DNA of 64,000 bases from Verpa conica. Its lineage: Eukaryota; Ascomycota; Pezizomycetes; Pezizales; Morchellaceae. The notes under the pieces are model-generated. The model was not told the DNA's origin. It did no database searches and saw only the letters and a list, made by a program, of their open reading frames with translations. Shown here piece after piece: positions 10,533 to 21,525 of the stretch. The stretch covers positions 310,001-374,000 of the forward strand of contig JAUFSD010000018.1 of assembly GCA_033030425.1 (NCBI GenBank), given 5' to 3'. Within the stretch, counting starts at the first letter, position 1; the number at the start of each line of letters is the position of its first letter. Both the position numbers and the translations under genes were made by a program.

Positions 10533-12152
10533 TCATCTCCACAAATCCTGCCTGCTTGGTCTCTTCTCTTTCGTTCCCATATTGGAGCCAGGCACAGTCA
10601 ACATGCTTGCTCTATTATCAGTCTCAAAGTCCGGTACGAACACAGTGCTTCTAGGCCTCTCATATACGGGACTGACGAGGAGTTTCCCATTACCGAGTGT
10701 ACCTATAGTGTACTTCGTCCAGTCCATATGGTCGAGTCCTTTCTCGTAGACGGTCATTTTCTGTGTCCACCCGCCCGTCTCAAAAACACCAGCGCTGGCA
10801 CGATCATTTTGGAGACGCCTGTGGAAGGTAGTTTCGCGGACATAGAGTTCTGTGAGCGAGGGGAGGCCACCGTCCCAAAGTGATTCGGAGAGATATGCAT
10901 AGTAGCTTGGAGATGGCTTCGTGAGCCTAGTATCTTCGCCTGTGATTTCATAGGAGAGGTGGGTGAGTGTTTTGGATGAGAGAAGATGGATATCAGTCCT
11001 AGGTATCACGCGGGAGATAGTTTGGTTGATTGAGAGAGAAGTGAGGGATGTTGCCTGTAGGAGGATGCGGTAGAGTAGGTGTGCAGGGATCGAGGTGTTT
11101 GTGAGGGTAAGGGATTCGAGGGTTTGTGAGACTTCAGGGCGGGAAAGGTATTTGCTCAAACCATCGATAGTGATGCTGGTCTCCCCCTCCAGTTCTAGGC
11201 CCTTGACGGCAGGGAATTGACCGAATTCAAATCCAAGGTCGAAAACGTCGTCAGTAGTCCACTCCATTGATTTCAACTTCAGGTGTTTTAAATTCGGCAG
11301 AGATGAGAGAACTTGCACCAAGTTTTCGTTCTCAACTTTCATACCCGACAATTCGACCACTTCCAGCGAAATCCACGGTGGCTCAATCCACAAATCTACA
11401 AAGTTCTTCTCTGACCCAGCTACCCATGTCATTTTTCGTAGGTCTGAGCATCTTGTGTAGAGAATTGCCTTTAGCGACGCGCATGAGGAATCGTCATGGT
11501 AGATACCATCGGGCAGATCCACATAGCGCAGGTTCGGCAATAGCGACACGAGCCGAGCTAAATCCTGCTTGCACGTTTCCCGTGTCATGTAAGGAATTTT
11601 TAGCATCCACACCAACGCCGCGATCGACTCCCCCTCCTGAAACGTCCGGTACAACAATCGCATTCGCTGCTCGGGAATCTCCAGCGGGGAACTCTGTTTC
11701 TGGAAAAAGGAACTTCGGTTCCGCTTTGCTTGGAGTTCGCCTTCTAAGCCACAGTAGTGGACGGTGTCGAGCCGTATGCTGCGGTACTGCAGCAGTTGAG
11801 CCGCTTGATGCCATTCCTTGCAGACGAGACCCGCCCGCGCGAGGTCCCGCATATCGCAGAGCATACATCCATGCTCGGTAATGCTATTTTCTGCAGATTC
11901 ATAGGAGTGATCAAGGGAATGCGGGCAGACAAATGAGAAGATTGCGAGCAGCACCTCTGGGGGCGCTCTTGCAGCAGCAGAAGGCTGCCTCGAACCACGG
12001 TTATAGTAAAGTGATGCGGATGACGCACTATAATTATTCGAGTAGGTGAAAGGAGCAGTAGCAGTGGGGACAGAGAGAGATTTTGAGTGTTCGTGTCGCT
12101 GACGCGATTTTTGAGACTTGAGGAGAACCAAGAGGCGTTTAAAGAAGTTCAT
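10533..12152 (-). CDS. F-box protein with leucine-rich C-terminal region
   Basis: Single-exon gene of about 539 residues. After a basic, serine-rich N-terminus comes an F-box-like motif (APPEVLLAIFSFVCP ... ARAGLVCKEWHQAAQ), interrupted by a Cys-containing loop. The remainder has repeated leucine-rich segments of the type LPNLKHLKLKSM and LESLTLTNTSIP, as in fungal F-box/LRR proteins. Such proteins link substrates to the SCF ubiquitin ligase through Skp1; the substrate cannot be told from sequence. The start is uncertain: the frame is open upstream, with another ATG at 12197, but the ATG at 12152 has the better context (purine at -3) and begins MNFFKRLL. Confidence 0.8.
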   Translation of the reverse strand: MNFFKRLLVLLKSQKSRQRHEHSKSLSVPTATAPFTYSNNYSASSASLYYNRGSRQPSAAARAPPEVLLAIFSFVCPHSLDHSYESAENSITEHGCMLCDMRDLARAGLVCKEWHQAAQLLQYRSIRLDTVHYCGLEGELQAKRNRSSFFQKQSSPLEIPEQRMRLLYRTFQEGESIAALVWMLKIPYMTRETCKQDLARLVSLLPNLRYVDLPDGIYHDDSSCASLKAILYTRCSDLRKMTWVAGSEKNFVDLWIEPPWISLEVVELSGMKVENENLVQVLSSLPNLKHLKLKSMEWTTDDVFDLGFEFGQFPAVKGLELEGETSITIDGLSKYLSRPEVSQTLESLTLTNTSIPAHLLYRILLQATSLTSLSINQTISRVIPRTDIHLLSSKTLTHLSYEITGEDTRLTKPSPSYYAYLSESLWDGGLPSLTELYVRETTFHRRLQNDRASAGVFETGGWTQKMTVYEKGLDHMDWTKYTIGTLGNGKLLVSPVYERPRSTVFVPDFETDNRASMLTVPGSNMGTKEKRPSRQDLWR

Positions 12153-15100
12153 GTCGCCCGAGGAGGATCGGGCTCTGGCAGTGTGCACGGTCTTCATGGA
12201 GTAACAACAACAACGGCGAAACACGATAAAGTGATAATGAGATTGAGAAAGGAGAAACGAGGATTAAGTAGTTCAAGCAGATGCAGCAATGATTAGAATT
12301 AGGAGTAAGCGAGGAGGGAAGTGTGATGTTTAAGGAGAAAAGAGGAACCATAGGACATGAGGGGCCGTTTGATAATAGAAGGGTGTATGTAAATAGGTTG
12401 GTTAGCAGCTCCGGCAGTACTCCACCACTGACTGGCACTTGCCTAGCTGGTGACTATCAGTCTGGGGTCCCTCTTGGGGGGGGGGGAGGGATTGGAGGAG
12501 GGGTCTCTGCTTACAATAATGTCAAGCGGCCCTGGCACAGCAGCAGCGAACGTTAACCGGTGCGGCCCTTGTCCCTTTCTCCACATTCTAAGCGCAGTCT
12601 TGTCTCTCTCCCTCTAAAATTATGCTTGAAACTTTCAACCTCATAGAGTTGTAGATGGTCGTAGTAAATAAGTATTCTGACGTCAACTCGCTAAATAGTT
12701 CCCCGGCGGCCTCACCGAAAAATTACCCTCGCCTCCTCCTGAGGCCTCTTCGTGAAAATATAATTCTAGATTCCATTATCTCAGTACTCTCTCACCGACT
12801 ATTGCTCTTAATTTCGGTAGCCTTTCTGAAGGGCCTTTTCCAAGAATTTACGCTCTTCTGAGTGTGTGCCGAGCTTGCTATTATTAAGCTCTACTCAGGG
12901 ACCACATAAAATTCTGGAAGGATATGTAACCGTCGCCAGGTCGAGACTGCAGCTTAGCGATCGCCATCTGGGGAAGCATGTTCTGGATGGGGTATTGACA
13001 TAAACAACCCACACCCCCTCCAAGACCCTGACATCAATATCGATGGCCTTATATTGATTGAACCTTTCCAGGATTTTTTGGAGACTTTTATTATTTGTTT
13101 GCGTGAATCACATCAGCAATGCCTAGAATCTGGAATATTTCAGGCAAATTGTGTCGTGTTCCCATTTAGATCTTACTTTGCACCACACCTATCAGCGATC
13201 TCCATTATCGATACCCTTCGGAATTTCGATGGAAGGTCCATTTATCCATCGTTCCATGGAAGAGCGGAATGGACGCGTGGGATGCCTCACATGCGGGGGA
13301 AGTTTAACGAGAAACTACGGTTGTTTGCGGGGATCGGAGAAGGAGGATGCAATAGCACCGGCTTTTATACCCTCCGTTTCTGTGGCTTGGGTCGGTAGTG
13401 GTTTTCGGGTCATGAGCGGCTGTGGCTTCGGAAGTTTTTGAAGCGAATCGGGAGCCGGGGCTACTTTCTCGCGGCCGATGGGATAGTAGGAGCGGGACCA
13501 TGCCGGAAAGATATGATGCAGATTTCCGTACTGGCTCTCGGTGAGAGGCCAGGGGTTAGTTTCCCCGGCTCACCGCTGACTAGGATTGGATTACTTTTGA
13601 AGCGGTCTTTATCGTTATCGGTGGAGGGGGCGATTTTCAACTGAGGAAGTCAACTTTTAAAGACTTCGGAGCCGCTTTACACACTGGCTCAATTTCCCAG
13701 GGGCTTTAGCAAAAATTCCAGCAAAATTGATCAATTTCGGGACATTTTTGCAAGGTGCTTTATGCGCAGGTGACGTGACGCGCCAGTCCCTTCATTATCC
13801 AAGCTGTGACCGTGTCAAGTACATACCTATTTGTACATGGGCAACTAACACATACCCTGTAAGAAACGTATTAGACACGGGTATGTACATGTACATAATC
13901 CTCTCTGCACAAATAACGCTTCGGTTTGTTCCTCTCGGAAAGGGCAGTTTAGGATCCACAGAACGGGCAGTGGCGAGAGAATCTACCGCTTGGCCTGCCA
14001 CCATCGCTTCAGAACAGCAGATTCAGAAAAACTTAAACGCTCGGCTCCAATGGTCTGGTCTGGTGATGATTATGGTAGTGATGGCAAGAGAGTGGGTGGT
14101 TTGATGGGATTGGATTTGGGAGGACAATGGGTGTTTCAATATTCCACGGTGTCCACACGTCATGGGAGGCTCTTCATAGGGACTTTGATTGGGCAAGAGC
14201 GATTTAATACTTCGGCTGGAAACGAATTCTGCTTTGTCAATGGGGCATGGTGGCAGGAGATAAACAAATGGGTTGGGTTGGGTTGAAAGGTCTCTTTTTA
14301 TCGAGTCCTGCAAGGTCGAACGCTGGTGATGACGATGATGCTGATGGGAGGGTTCAATCTGAGACACGGGCATGCATGTGGGACCACTGTGCTAAGTTGA
14401 TGGGTTACCGGAATGGGTGGCCTGGTTGGATATAAAATTACTAGTGAAGGACACAGCAGGTACATACAGGTACAGCGGTGTAGAATAGGAGAAGAAGAAG
14501 AACGTTAGCAGGAAGGAGCACGGGGCCTCGAATTATGCTTGAGCTCGTGGTCGAGTCGAGTTGTGCATGGCGTTTGTGAGGAAGAGGTTTAGGGGCTGAT
14601 GTTGTTCGTGACTTCGTTGTTCTGTGGCTCTTCTGTCTCTCGTGTGGGCCGAGACGAGCTAGATCCGATTAGGCAGATCATTGGACACCGAAAAAAAAAT
14701 AGGTGAAAAGTCATCGTAGTGGGAAAGTTAGGGAAAGGGAAAAGCCTCAACCTGGAATAGATACTCGTGAGGTCCTATCCCCTCCTCTGGCTTGTCTCTT
14801 TGCTGTCTCTCGTGGCCGAAGCGTCTCATTTTTCTGCACCGGCATCTGTTCTTATTCTATCCAACCTCCCACCCCCATCCAAATTTACAACTCCACCAGT
14901 CAGTCATCCGTCCCATCCCCCCCATCTCCGTTTTCGCCTCCTTCTCGCTCTGTATCTCTATCACCCCCCCCCCTCCCTCCCTCTCCCTCCCTCCTCCTTC
15001 TCTTCCTCCCTCTTCTATACCTCTCCTCATAATTCTCCTCCTCCATCAGGTGTATTCACACAGCTTGCTCTATCAGTCCTCCCTAGTTGTGCTAGTAGAG

Positions 15101-15257
15101 TTTTATTGGTATTCCGGCCAGCAGCACTTTTTTAGAAGCAACAACTCGAGGAACCACAGGTTACGACAATACCTCTCATAAACGATTTTTCTACAAACAC
15201 ATTTCCAAGTCAAAACAGCTATCTAGCTTGAATTCTTGTATTCTAGAACACTCAGCC
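12153..15257. other. Shared upstream region of the F-box and NRP1-like genes
   Basis: Three kilobases between divergent genes. It contains a G run (about 12475-12490), several short open frames without recognisable motifs, GTACAT/TGTACA-like sites around 13820-13900 and 14459-14475, and a long CT-rich tract close to the NRP1-like gene. I see no RNA gene or transposon here. Confidence 0.45.
14865..15050 (+). promoter_or_regulatory. Pyrimidine-rich tract upstream of the NRP1-like gene
   Basis: A C/T-rich run typical of highly expressed filamentous-fungal promoters and leaders, ending about 200 nt before the start codon at 15258. The open frames through it are Ser/Pro/Leu-rich artefacts of the composition. 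Confidence 0.5.
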
Positions 15258-17275
15258 ATGGATCGTTACGTGGTTATTCACGTGGCCACTACCTGTGATG
15301 AGCATGGAGTGTATGTCACAAAAGATTCTGCCGAGGTGATCGAAGTTGGATGGATTCTACTCAATGCAAAGACGCTGGAAGAGGTTGGTTTCCGAGTCTC
15401 CAGATCGTGAAACCTGCCACTGACGAGCCCCAGCTCCATAGGGAAAGCGTTCTCGTCAGACCGGTCAACACCCCAATCACCCCACTGTGTAGTATGGAGC
15501 TCCCCCTCCCTTCTAACTTACCTAAAACTACCCCTGCACCAGATCAAACTCGGTTGTCCGACGTGGCTCAATGGTTTTGAACTGACATCATATTCTACCC
15601 TATAGCTAGCTTGACCACTCTCACTTGGGAACATGTACGGACTGCAGGATCCTTCCGGGATGCCGTTAATCGATTTGATTCCTTTGCTCAGGAATTTCTA
15701 ATTTCACAGCAACTGGACTTTACTTTTGTTACTTTGGACGCCTGGGATCTCCGTGTTCAACTTCCCCGCGAGGCCAGAGACAAAGCCGTTGTCTTACCCC
15801 CCTATCTACAGCATTCCCGGACCTTTGACTTGCGTACTGAGTACACCCGTTGGCAATCTCACCACCCGGAGTCGCTGCCCTTTGGGCCCTCGTCCTTGGC
15901 AAACATCTGTGCGGCTCTTGAGGTTGAGCCTGTCCAGTCTTCTGCACCGATAAAACACAACCTACCCTTTCACCTCCAGGCCTTGGCACCGGCTTCCCCC
16001 CGTAGAGCCATGGAGGAGGCGATTACTTTAGCAAGGGTTCTTCGTGGCTTAATCAAAAAATCTCAACCCCCGGAGCAGCACCCCGATGTGCTAGCTAGAC
16101 CGATGGATGCGAGAGCGGATGTCAGAGCCTTCTTGAGTGAGCGGAGTAAAGTCCTTCACATGAGCGGGTTACCCCATGATACTACACAGTCTGAGTTGGA
16201 GAGCTGGTTTACACAGTATGGCGGGCGCCCAATTGCATTTTGGACTCTTAGGACCCCTGACCAACATAAGCCGACTGGGACTGGGTTTGCCGTATTTTCA
16301 TCCCATGAGGAGGTAATTTCATAAACCTAAGTACTTTTGAATTTCATACGCTTACTATTGTAGGCTGCAGAGTCTCTTTGCATGAACGGGCGCGCACTCA
16401 ATGAGAAGGCAATTGAAGTCTCCCCTAGCAGTAGCAGGGTCTTAGATAGAGCAGCCGAAATCCTTACGCCCTTCCCGCCCAGTAAGAACAGGCCTAGGCC
16501 AGGAGACTGGACTTGCCCGTCGTGTGGCTTCTCAAACTTTCAACGCAGAACTGCATGCTTCCGTTGCTCCTTCCCTGCAGTCCCCGCTGGTCCCGGTCCC
16601 GATAATGTATATGGTTATTCAGGGTATCCCCCAAGCTCTATGATCCAATCCCAGCCCCCCTCAATGGGACACGGTGCTGGTCATGGATTGCCAACTAGAA
16701 CTATGCCGAATAGTGGGGGAATGGTCCCATTCAGGGCAGGAGATTGGAAATGTGGCTCTGATGGATGCGGCTATCACAATTTTGCCAAGAATGTTAGCTG
16801 TCTGAGGTGTGGAGCTAGCCGTGCAGGTGCTGCAGTAGTTGCAGACACGGCATTTTCCTCGCCTATAGATGGACCCTCACCATACGGTGGAGTAGGGCTC
16901 GGTGGCCCACAAGGGCTTGGTGGTGGATCGGGGCCTGTTGGCGGGCAGTTTGGAGGAGGGGGGGGGTTCCCTAGCCAACAATTTGGGGGTCAGAGCAATT
17001 TTGGACTACCTTCTGGTCTTGGTGGCGGTAACGGAGCGTTCCCCCCTCTCAACACCTCAATGGGCCCCGGCGTCGGGCCAAGCTCTGCTGGGCCTTTTGA
17101 TCAAAGAGCTGAACAGGCCTTTTCTGCTGGGGGCAACGGACCAAATGGAATGTATGGTGGCATGGGCAGTGATGAGGCGGCATTTTCATTCCTCTCTGGT
17201 GGACTGGGTGGACTGGGTCTTGATGATTCTAGAAGGAAAGAAATTAATGGCGGAGGAAGGTCTCCTGGTGCTTAA
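15258..17275 (+). CDS. NRP1: NRP1-like RNA-binding protein: exonuclease-like, RRM and two RanBP2 zinc fingers
   Basis: Inferred exons 15258-15383, 15434-15488, 15606-16312 and 16364-17275 give 599 residues. The order matches yeast NRP1: an N-terminal RNase T/DEDDh exonuclease-like domain (about 4-200), an RRM (about 241-320) and two RanBP2-type zinc fingers (C347, C350, C361, C364 and C426, C431, C442, C445), then a long Gly-rich tail (after about 465). In the exonuclease-like domain the usual first catalytic motif DFEATC reads HVATTC, so the first Asp and Glu are missing and nuclease activity is doubtful. Yeast NRP1 is an RNA-binding protein associated with stress granules; a similar role is inferred. 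Exon 2 is only 55 nt, and its phase and the LHRESV continuation fix the splice sites. Confidence 0.88.
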
Positions 17276-20099
17276 ATTGGAGACAAGCTCTCTGTACAAT
17301 GGGAATTGGATAGGTTAAACGGGATCTGGAGTTGGGATGGTGTGCAAGCGGCATGTTACATGGGGAAAACAAACCCCCAAATTAATTTGTTCACAACGGA
17401 ATTAAACGGCTGTACTGGAACGGACGGACGAGCAAAATTCGCAAACTGGATGATGGGTTGGTTGGTTGGGCATTTGGGTGGTGTTGGTGGCTATAGGCAA
17501 AAAAAAAAAATGAGTATCTTTTCACTATCTATTAAATTCTCCCTCTTTCCCTCCCCTTCTCGCTACTCAAAGGAGAAAGGGAAAACAAATATCATACAAT
17601 ATTGGTTGGAAGCTTCCCATGTGGAAATGAGTATATTTTTCCCCTTTTGTTCCTTTTGTTTCTTTTCTTGTCTTTGTGGGAAGGAGTGGCATGGGTTGCG
17701 CGGATATAAAAGTGGTTAGAACGGGAATTTGTTTTTGTATTCTTTGAGGTTGGTTTGTTGGGTATAACGGTGGGGGTTAGTTGTTTCCTTAAGTTTTCTC
17801 TCTCTTATCTCAGTAAAGTTCATCTGATGGGCTTTCTGTGGTTTTTTGTTTAGGGCTTTTTTGGGGGGGGGGTTGGAGTGGACAAGGGAGTGTTGTGGGT
17901 TGAATTTATCCTTATCTATTTTCCCGTGTCTTTTCTCTTTTCCTATTTCTTTTGCATATGGAATCTTGCGGGGGTATGTTGGTTGGGTACTTGGGGACAG
18001 CACAAAAGTCTTTTTCGGTCTGTACGGAGCGGGAGTGTACTGGTGATCGATTTGTTTGAACATTTGCTGGTTGGCTGGCGGAGTGGGTGCATGGGGCTGG
18101 GAATACTTATCTGAATATACTGCGGCTAGTGTATTATGTTACTACAGTTCTTATTCTAATTCTTCTCCCCTTCCCTTTTTGAAAATATTTTGCGTTCTAG
18201 ATATAAGGTTAATGTGAACTTTGGTTTCGCTTGAAGTGAATTACTAACATTATTGCTTTTGTTAGATAGAGTGGCGACAGCATAGGAGCTCTCGAGGATT
18301 GGGACATTTGAAACATGACCTGTCACTCGAGGCGCCAGTAATTTAATGCGTGCGAATAGACGTGTGACAAGGTGTTTCGCGGAGTATAGAATTGTTTTTT
18401 TTGGGTTTTTAAAAACCCATTCAGTAATAAAATTTTACCTCCTTCGGCACTCTAATTGGCCCGCATATTCTGCTATGCATGTAGGGTCTCCTATATCTAC
18501 ACTGACGTCTGACATCATTCTCTCCGAACTCCGAGAGAGAGAAGCTGCCCCTGAATGTAGAACCGTGGCACGGGTGATAACACACGTGTTATTTTAGTCT
18601 CATTTGTAATGGGCAGGTTGATGCAACTTCCGGTGTTCACCCCGCTCCTTTTCTTCTTGAGGAAAGAACACCACTCTCCCCGCAATGAATTATAACTTCA
18701 TACAGTAGGTGTCCTTACGTAAGCGCTGTTGGGGGGTCGCTTCACCTACTTATAAAATGACTTGAGGGTTTTTTTAGTATAAGCTAACTTTGCATACAAA
18801 AGCTGGCCTAGATTCACGACTCTTTTTTTTGTATGATATGCAAGAATCAGCTCGTGCCGAAGGAAGGAAAAAATCTGTCAATCACTTGCTAGCATATCCA
18901 GCGCTTTGACGCCTTTACCTTTTTTTTTTTTTTTTCTTCCCTTCTCCCTTCACTTCCTTGGGCACGCGTAGGTAGGTCGGTTGCCGGTAACTATATTCGA
19001 GGTTGCATCTAAAAGTCTAGACCTTTTATATGTTACCTCAAAAGGTCTTGGCTAGTGGGACTATCAGTCCGCGGGCGTTGAAGTATAAGGCTAGTGTGGG
19101 TGGGATTCAGATATTGAGATTTAGGCTAGGGATCGAAATGGGGAAGCCGTGGAGCGTATTATAGTGAAGAACTGGAAGAAGAGGGAGAGGTGGAAGAGAG
19201 AGAGAGAGGGAGGGGGGGATATATTATTGTGATATAGGTATAATTATGCATGGGTATGTTGTCGAGTGCATGGACGATCACTCGTGTGAAACGATTCTAG
19301 AGCTGTCGGCACCGTAGGTAGCCGCTTATGGGAGTTTAGTCGAGTACACGCCGCAGTTAAGCTTTTTTTTTTTTCTCGTAGAGAAAGGCTCTTCCTAACT
19401 AGTTGGCTGGGCCTCTGTGTCTGGGCGCTTGCACTAGTGGTATTAGCTAATCTAGTAGGTTCACTATGCACATATACTAGGTTTGGAATGCCGTACTACT
19501 GTCGGTGGAATATCCAGGGTACCAGTAGGGATAGCTTTACGGCTTGGCTGGCTGACCGCCCTGGGTGTTCTAACCTTACCCTCCCAATATATCTGTGCTA
19601 AATAACAAATAATAGAGCCCTTTCTAGTTCATAAGTTTGTTAAAACCAAAACCCGTAAACCAATATAGCGTGTATTTATCTATAACCCATTATTCCTCCA
19701 CTTCTGGTCTCGGGATTTTAGGCCTTTTGCGTCATATTAGTATCAATGTCGTCTATCGAGGTTCTAGAAACAGCAATATATTAGTTAAATCGTTATAAAT
19801 TGGGCTGCTAAGTCCATTTTGGTCATCCGAAGTAGGTACATCTCAAAGAATAGAATATCTTCTTATCCCTTGGATAAAGGCTAAGATAGGTACTCCTCCA
19901 TGTTCTTATATCACAACTTATCACTCGATTTCCAGCCCGTAATCACCCATATTAGCCTACAGTCCTTACTTCATTGAACTACAGAGATTACATGTAACAC
20001 ACGAGACGTATTTAAAAGGGATATCACTTTTTTTATAATGCATGCGAAAGCAAGTAGTTATGGTACTCCATATATTAAGTCTCTAATTAAACAATAACC
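17276..20099. other. Intergenic region downstream of the NRP1-like gene
   Basis: No gene recognised. The first 800 bp is G/T-rich with poly-A/T runs and could hold the NRP1-like 3' UTR. Purine-rich and AT-rich stretches follow (AG-rich near 19150-19215). TACATGTA occurs at 19989-19996. Confidence 0.45.
19019..19048. repeat. Inverted repeat, 9 bp perfect arms
   Basis: AGACCTTTT (19019-19027) pairs with AAAAGGTCT (19040-19048) around a 12 nt loop. Confidence 0.6.
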
Positions 20100-21113
20100 C
20101 ATAAAGCATAATCCCCAATAAATAGCTGCGCTGCTCAATCCCACGTGCCCATGAACAAAAAGAAGAGGGGAAAGGGAAAAACCTGTGATGAGGGAGGTGC
20201 AAGAGGGAAGAGGCTAAAGAAAAGAAAAAGAATAAACCTACATTATGTTCAAGCACCTACACAGTCGTTGTCCACCCGCTAGTATCGCGCCGCCCCTAAA
20301 GGCTCGCACTAGAAAGTCGAACATTCAGATTTTTTTATTTTCTAAAGACTATAGTTAATATCTATTTTGAAAAAAAAAAGAAACCTTTAAATAAAGGGGG
20401 GGAGCTATTAGACTTACTTTTTTATTTTTTTATTTTTTATTTTTATTTTTCAGGGCCATGGGTATAAGGCAACAACACCCAGGCAAAATCGGGCTCAAGC
20501 CGTAGCCTGACCACTTACGATTCTCAAAATCGAAGTCCATCGATTCTAGACCGAAAGATTTCTGCTTCACATAGAAGGACACCCGCAATCCCGGGGCCAT
20601 ATACTTCTCTCAACAGAAGATTCTCCGCAGAGACAACAAAACGCTTTTTTCCCTACATAAGAGATAAGCAGAATCTCCCCGAATGGGGTGATATTTCTCC
20701 ACAAAAGAGACACTAAGACAACTCCCATCGGAAGTTTTTCTCCAAAAGGGAGAACAAGAAGCCTTCACCATACGGCAAAGAGCAAAGGGCAAGACGCTCC
20801 ACTTAGGAGGCTATTCAATAAATTCTCCACGACGGCGACTGCTTTTTCAAGCTGTTCACCGAAGGAGATAATGAGGGGTAGGTCTCAACTATAGCCAATC
20901 GTCAGCCATGATCACCCAGAAGCCTGTAACAGAAGCAGCATGGTGAGATGAAAAGGAAGAACAAGAACAAGCAAGGAAATCAGTAGATGGGTAAACACAT
21001 AGGCGATGCGGGATGAGATGGAGAAGTTCAGAGCAAGCGGAGGTGATGTGGTCTTTATACTCTGCCGGGTACGTACCTGCCGGTAAAGTCTTGGCATGAC
21101 GCATTTAGGCTCT
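20100..21113 (-). repeat. R7 repeat family, outlying copy A
   Basis: Read on the minus strand, from 21113 down: GCCTAAATGCGTCATGCCAAGAC block (21089-21112 region), TATAAAG (21059-21052), pyrimidine-rich leader, ATGGCTGAC at 20909-20901 followed by CTATAGTTGAGACC, an A-rich tract (about 20450-20415), an AATCTGAATG-like block (about 20335-20322), a degenerate CAGCGATTGTGG-like block near 20265, a GTAGGT donor-like site near 20240 and a T/C-rich tract. It is the most diverged and most distant copy, about 20 kb from the main array but on the same strand. Confidence 0.6.
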
Positions 21114-21525
21114 CCTTTGTGTAACTCTGGTGTCTCAGAGCACTCGGTGGTCAAGGTCATAAATGGAACCGGTGGAAGTAGATGCTTTGCCACAGTTTTA
21201 AGGCCATGATGCTATCTTCTAGAGTAGAAAATGTATCTTTCATGTATGTAATAGGTCTCGGCTGAATGTGGCATCATTATCCGGGTTAATTGTTTCTACC
21301 ATTCCCCAAGTTGAAAAACCGTCAAACCAATTGCTCGGGTAGTCCGTGTATTAATTCTGGTGGACTAACCCATAAAAGCCAGCATATACACACTTTTGGT
21401 TTTCATTACCCATGATATCGTAATGTTACTAACCCTATACACTAAACCTAAACTGGACATTAAAAGTAAACAACACAAAGCCCCAATAGCTGTAGGGAAA
21501 GCCCTCAATTAACTAACAAAACCTA
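21114..21525. other. Intergenic gap between R7 copy A and the condensin gene
   Basis: About 400 bp. I see nothing beyond the probable 3' untranslated region of the condensin gene. Confidence 0.4.

Noticed and set aside
14703..15181. Three overlapping Ser/Pro/Leu-rich frames
   Set aside because: They are translations of the C/T-rich promoter tract of the NRP1-like gene.
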